Shown here: positions 60,538 through 64,000 of the stretch, one piece after another | How the letters are laid out: each line of letters opens with the position of its first letter | Numbering within the stretch: the first letter of the stretch is position 1 | NCBI RefSeq assembly: GCF_008245045.1 | Contig: NZ_CP043428.1 | Span: 1-64,000 of the forward strand | DNA length: 64,000 nt | DNA from: Campylobacter volucris | GTDB taxonomy: Bacteria > Campylobacterota > Campylobacteria > Campylobacterales > Campylobacteraceae | Reading direction: 5' to 3' | The notes under the pieces: model-generated | The model's input: only the letters and a program-made list of their open reading frames with translations | Told to the model about the DNA's origin: nothing | Database searches by the model: none | Position numbers and translations under genes: made by a program

Positions 60538-61074
60538 ATGTCACGTATAGGTAAACAACCAGTTGCTATTCCAAATGGAGTAGAAGTAAAATTAGAAGGT
60601 AACTTGCTAAAATTCAAAAAAGGAAATTTAGCAAAAGAGCTTGATACAAAAGCAAATGTAAATGTTGAGATCAAAGAAGGTCAAATTCTTTTTTCTCCTA
60701 AAGGTGAAGATAGACAAAGCAGAGCTTATTGGGGAACATATAGAGCTTTAACTCAAAATATAATTATAGGTTTAACTGATGGCTTTAGCAAAACTTTAGA
60801 AATCAATGGTGTTGGTTATAAAGCTGCATTAAAAGGTAAAGTTTTAGAACTTGCATTAGGGTTTTCTCATCCTATTAACTATGATATACCAGAAGGTATA
60901 GAAATTACTGTGGATAAAAATAATATCATTGTTAAAGGTAGTGATAAACAAGTTGTAGGTCAAGTTGCTGCTCAAATTCGTGAATTTAGACCACCTGAGC
61001 CTTACAAAGGAAAAGGTGTTAAGTATTCTACTGAGCGTATTATCCGCAAAGCTGGTAAAACATCTAAGAAGTAA
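60538..61074 (+). CDS. rplF: 50S ribosomal protein L6
   Basis: A 178-residue protein near the sarcin-ricin loop ([42 protein letters not shown]). Preceded by AAAAGGAAAA after a structured spacer and followed nine bases later by rplR. Confidence 0.97.
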   Translation: MSRIGKQPVAIPNGVEVKLEGNLLKFKKGNLAKELDTKANVNVEIKEGQILFSPKGEDRQSRAYWGTYRALTQNIIIGLTDGFSKTLEINGVGYKAALKGKVLELALGFSHPINYDIPEGIEITVDKNNIIVKGSDKQVVGQVAAQIREFRPPEPYKGKGVKYSTERIIRKAGKTSKK

Positions 61075-61083
61075 GGATAGAAT

Positions 61084-61440
61084 ATGAGAGCAAATGTATT
61101 AAAAAGAAAAATATCTTTAAGAATTAAAAGAAAAAAAAGAATTAGAGCAAAAATTTCAGGGACACAAACTCTTCCAAGAATTTCTGTGTTTAAGTCAAAT
61201 AGAACTTTATACATCCAAGCTATTGATGATGCTAAAGCAGTGACTTTAGCGGCTGTTGATGGTAGAAAAATTGGTGTAAAAGCAAATAAAGAAGGTGCTA
61301 AAAAAATAGCAGCTGAATTTGCGCAAGTTTTAAAAACTAAAAATATCACAGAAGCGGTATTTGATAGAAATGGTTATTTGTATCATGGTGTTATTGCAGC
61401 TTTAGCGCAAGCACTCAGAGAAAACGGAATCAAACTATAA
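61084..61440 (+). CDS. rplR: 50S ribosomal protein L18
   Basis: A 118-residue 5S rRNA-binding protein ([44 protein letters not shown]). Normal length, intact. Confidence 0.97.
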   Translation: MRANVLKRKISLRIKRKKRIRAKISGTQTLPRISVFKSNRTLYIQAIDDAKAVTLAAVDGRKIGVKANKEGAKKIAAEFAQVLKTKNITEAVFDRNGYLYHGVIAALAQALRENGIKL

Positions 61441-61456
61441 CCCAAAAGGAAGGTCG

Positions 61457-61900
61457 ATGGAAAAATATAATAGAGAAGAATTTGAAGAAGTAATCGTCGA
61501 TATCGGCAGGGTTACTAAGGTTGTAAAAGGTGGTAGAAGATTTAGATTTACCGCTTTGGTGATTGTTGGAAACAGAAAAGGTTTAGTCGGTGTAGGATAT
61601 GGAAAAGCTAAAGAAGTTCCAGATGCTATAAGAAAAGCAGTTGATGATGCTTTTAAAAATATCGTTGAAGTTAAAACTAAAGGTTCTACTATTCCTCATG
61701 ATGTAGAGGTAAAATATAATGCAAGTAGAATTTTACTTAAACCAGCAAGCGAAGGTACAGGAGTAATCGCAGGTGGTTCAACTCGTCCTATAGTAGAGCT
61801 TGCAGGTATTAAAGACATTTTAACTAAGTCTTTAGGTTCAAATAACTCAGCAAATGTTGTGCGTGCTACTATTAAAGCACTTACAATGCTTAAAGGATAA
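61457..61900 (+). CDS. rpsE: 30S ribosomal protein S5
   Basis: A 147-residue accuracy protein at the mRNA entry. [31 protein letters not shown], given by its span near residues 27-57, and [19 protein letters not shown] are conserved. AAGGAAGG precedes the start. Confidence 0.97.
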   Translation: MEKYNREEFEEVIVDIGRVTKVVKGGRRFRFTALVIVGNRKGLVGVGYGKAKEVPDAIRKAVDDAFKNIVEVKTKGSTIPHDVEVKYNASRILLKPASEGTGVIAGGSTRPIVELAGIKDILTKSLGSNNSANVVRATIKALTMLKG

Positions 61901-61903
61901 TGT

Positions 61904-62296
61904 ATGAATTTAACAAAAGCACCAGGTTCAACACATAAAACTAAAAGAATAGGTCGTGGTCAAGGTAGTGGTATGGGAAAAACTTCTACCAAAGGTGGAA
62001 AAGGACAAACTGCTAGAAAAGGTTACAATGAAAAAAGAGGTTTTGAAGGTGGTCAACAACCTCTTCAAAGAAGATTACCAAAAGTTGGTTTCACTTCTAA
62101 ATTTGAAAAACCTTATGTGATTAATGTTGAAAAAATTACAGCTATAAAAGAACTTAGCGAGATTACTTTTGAAACAATTAATAGCATCCATAAGCTTTCA
62201 AAAAATATCAATAAAATTAAGCTTATTGGTGCAAGTGCAAAAGATCTTGCAGGTAAAATAAAAGACGAGAAGATCACTTTTAGCGGACAAAAATAA
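61904..62296 (+). CDS. rplO: 50S ribosomal protein L15
   Basis: A 130-residue late assembly protein with the Gly-rich N-terminus ([20 protein letters not shown], about residues 16-35) and [15 protein letters not shown]. Its stop overlaps the secY start by one base (TAATG). Confidence 0.97.
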   Translation: MNLTKAPGSTHKTKRIGRGQGSGMGKTSTKGGKGQTARKGYNEKRGFEGGQQPLQRRLPKVGFTSKFEKPYVINVEKITAIKELSEITFETINSIHKLSKNINKIKLIGASAKDLAGKIKDEKITFSGQK

Positions 62297-63558
62297 TGAA
62301 TAAAACATTGACAAATAAAATTCTCATCACATTAGCTTTTTTATTTGCTTATAGAATTTTAGCTTATGTGCCAGTTCCGGGGGTTAATGTCAGTGTTATC
62401 AAGGAATTTTTTGATTCTAATGCTTCTAATGCATTAGGCTTGTTTAATATGTTTAGTGGAGGTGCTGCTGAAAGACTTAGCATCATCTCTTTAGGCATTA
62501 TGCCATACATTACTGCTTCGATCATTATGGAGCTTTTAGCTGCAACTTTCCCTAATATAGGAAAAATGAAAAAAGAACGAGATGGTATGCAAAAATATAT
62601 GCAAATCATCCGTTATGCTACTATAGTCATTACCTTAGTGCAAAGTATAGGTGTATCTATAGGTTTACAAAGTCTCCATGGAAAAGCTGGACAATCTGCT
62701 ATTATGATTGATATGAACACTTTTATAGCATTATCTGCTGTTTCTATGTTAGCAGGAACTATGCTTTTAATGTGGATTGGTGAGCAAATCACTCAACGCG
62801 GAATAGGAAATGGTATTTCATTGATTATCTTTGGAGGTATTGTTTCTACTATCCCAGGTGCGATTAGCGGAACAGTAAATTTGGTAAATACAGGTGAAAT
62901 GAATTTCTTGACTATCATTGCCATTTTAGTTGTGATTTTACTTACTATTTGGGCAATTATCATTGTAGAACTTGGAGAAAGAAGAATTCCTATTTCTTAT
63001 TCAAGAAAAGTAATCATGCAAAATCAAAACAAACGCATTATGAATTATATTCCTATTAAAATTAATTTAAGTGGGGTAATTCCTCCGATTTTTGCAAGTG
63101 CGATTTTGATGTTTCCAAGTACTATTTTGCAATCAAGTACAAATGAATATGTATTAAAAATTTATGATTTTTTAAATCCTAATGGATTTTTCTTTCATTT
63201 TTTAACATTTTTACTTGTTATCTTTTTTGCATATTTTTATGCATCAATTGTTTTTAATGCAAAAGACATAGCTGAAAATCTAAAAAGACAAGGTGGTTTT
63301 ATACCAGGAATTAGACCAGGAGAAGGAACGGCTAATTATTTAAATGAAATCGCATCAAGATTAACACTTTCAGGTTCTATTTATTTAGGACTTGTATCAA
63401 CTTTACCTTGGTTGATAGTTAAATTTTTTGGCGTGCCTTTTTATTTTGGTGGAACTTCTGTGTTGATTGTTGTTCAAGTTGCATTAGATACAATGAGAAA
63501 AATAGAAGCTCAAATTTATATGAATAAATACCAAACTTTAAGCGCGGTAGGTTTATAA
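62296..63558 (+). CDS. secY: Preprotein translocase subunit SecY
   Basis: Channel subunit of the Sec translocon, 420 residues with ten predicted membrane helices. ILAYVPVPGVNV, the plug-near FNMFSGGAAERLSI, GIMPYITASIIMELL and FIPGIRPGEGTANYL are characteristic. It closes the ribosomal block; a hairpin overlaps its stop codon. rpmJ and infA do not follow before murI as they do in some relatives. Confidence 0.97.
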   Translation: MNKTLTNKILITLAFLFAYRILAYVPVPGVNVSVIKEFFDSNASNALGLFNMFSGGAAERLSIISLGIMPYITASIIMELLAATFPNIGKMKKERDGMQKYMQIIRYATIVITLVQSIGVSIGLQSLHGKAGQSAIMIDMNTFIALSAVSMLAGTMLLMWIGEQITQRGIGNGISLIIFGGIVSTIPGAISGTVNLVNTGEMNFLTIIAILVVILLTIWAIIIVELGERRIPISYSRKVIMQNQNKRIMNYIPIKINLSGVIPPIFASAILMFPSTILQSSTNEYVLKIYDFLNPNGFFFHFLTFLLVIFFAYFYASIVFNAKDIAENLKRQGGFIPGIRPGEGTANYLNEIASRLTLSGSIYLGLVSTLPWLIVKFFGVPFYFGGTSVLIVVQVALDTMRKIEAQIYMNKYQTLSAVGL

Positions 63559-63582
63559 GAAAGTAGATGATTCTACTTTCTT
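63557..63582 (+). terminator. Hairpin after secY
   Basis: AAGAAAGTAGA (63557-63567) pairs perfectly with TCTACTTTCTT (63572-63582) around TGAT, overlapping the secY stop and followed by GACTTTTA. The T-tract is weak, so termination may be partial, with some readthrough into murI. Confidence 0.6.
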
Positions 63583-63592
63583 GACTTTTAAA

Positions 63593-64000
63593 ATGAAATT
63601 AGGTGTTTTTGATAGCGGTGTAGGGGGGCTTAGTGTCTTAAAATCGCTTTTACAAACTAATTTTTTTGAAGAATATATTTATTATGGAGATACCGCAAGG
63701 GTTCCATATGGAGTAAAAGATAAAGATACTATCGTTAAATTTTCCCTAGAAGCATTAGAATTTTTCAATCAAAAACAAGTTGATATGTTAATCATTGCTT
63801 GTAATACAGTAAGTGCTTATGCTTTAGAAATATTAAGAGCTAATGCAAAATTTCCAATATTAGGGGTAATTGAAGCAGGTGTTTTAGCTACGACAAATAC
63901 TCTTAATGATAAAAATTCTAAAATTTTAGTCATTGCAACTAAGGCTACAATAAATTCTCATCAATATAAACAACGACTATCTCAAGAAGGCTATTTGGCA
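63593..64000 (+). CDS. murI: Glutamate racemase, 5' part
   Basis: Provides D-glutamate for peptidoglycan. The 136 codons present open in frame to the window edge. The N-terminal signature FDSGVGGLSVLKSL (residues 6-19), YYGDTARVPYGVKD and the first catalytic Cys in IIACNTVSAYA are all intact. The second half, with the second Cys, lies outside. The ATG is 34 bases after the secY stop with no strong ribosome site (CTTTTAAA). Confidence 0.93.
   Translation, partial: MKLGVFDSGVGGLSVLKSLLQTNFFEEYIYYGDTARVPYGVKDKDTIVKFSLEALEFFNQKQVDMLIIACNTVSAYALEILRANAKFPILGVIEAGVLATTNTLNDKNSKILVIATKATINSHQYKQRLSQEGYLA

Overview
The window is a low-GC bacterial chromosome segment that opens on the first base of dnaA and ends inside murI. 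Protein sequences and local gene order (dnaA-dnaN-gyrB; thyX-pyrG-recJ; RluA-type synthase-purB-nrdA; purM-coaE-dapF; a complete S10/spc ribosomal block) point to Campylobacter, most likely the C. lari group. Two features fit that group better than C. jejuni: an adenine/adenosine deaminase gene directly after gyrB, and a class III (oxygen-independent) ribonucleotide reductase, which C. jejuni is reported to lack. The species call is inference from memory, not from a database search.

Layout. 1-4861: replication genes, with a cluster of DnaA-box-like TTTTCACA sites between dnaA and dnaN that may be part of oriC. 4.9-9.5 kb: purine deaminase, a small P-loop kinase, queF, a sulfite dehydrogenase pair (sorA/sorB), a small outer-membrane barrel and a PhnA-domain fragment. 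9.5-19 kb: thyX, pyrG, recJ, a lytic transglycosylase, then a minus-strand block of translation and RNA genes (prfA, rpsT, a pseudouridine synthase, RNase J, ksgA). 19-23.9 kb: a nucleoside-phosphorylase-like gene, rlmN, a 36-residue membrane peptide, an unassigned radical SAM protein, a GT9 glycosyltransferase gene broken by at least five frame changes, and an RluA-type synthase. 23.9-32.9 kb: purB, nrdA, an OPT transporter, uppP, thrS and infC.

32.9-34.7 kb holds the most distinctive element. An EcoRI-family restriction endonuclease gene overlaps by one base an adenine methyltransferase that, by size, DPPY motif and position after infC, resembles CtsM, the orphan methyltransferase C. jejuni uses to mark DNA for natural transformation. 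34.8-36.3 kb carries rpmI, rplT and an exported ATP-dependent DNA ligase whose signal peptide is written over the rplT terminator. 36.3-41.2 kb is a zinc-homeostasis region: znuA, a fused ZevA-ZevB-like protein, znuC and znuB in one overlapping operon, divergent from a very short Fur-family regulator and a methyltransferase. Overlapping TGCAAC/GTTGCA palindromes lie in the shared promoter region.

41-53.6 kb: pyrC, a small winged-helix protein, dgkA, eptC, xth, mntP, tRNA-Glu, nrdDG, sodB, purM, coaE, dapF, a Bax-like glucosaminidase, a P-loop/HTH protein and tRNA-Ala. 53.8-63.6 kb: the S10-spc operon from rpsJ to secY behind a near-consensus sigma-70 promoter, followed by a hairpin and the 5' part of murI.

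No CRISPR array, insertion sequence, prophage, rRNA operon or poly-G phase-variation tract of 7 or more was seen. Functions are assigned from motifs and remembered families, and no search was run.
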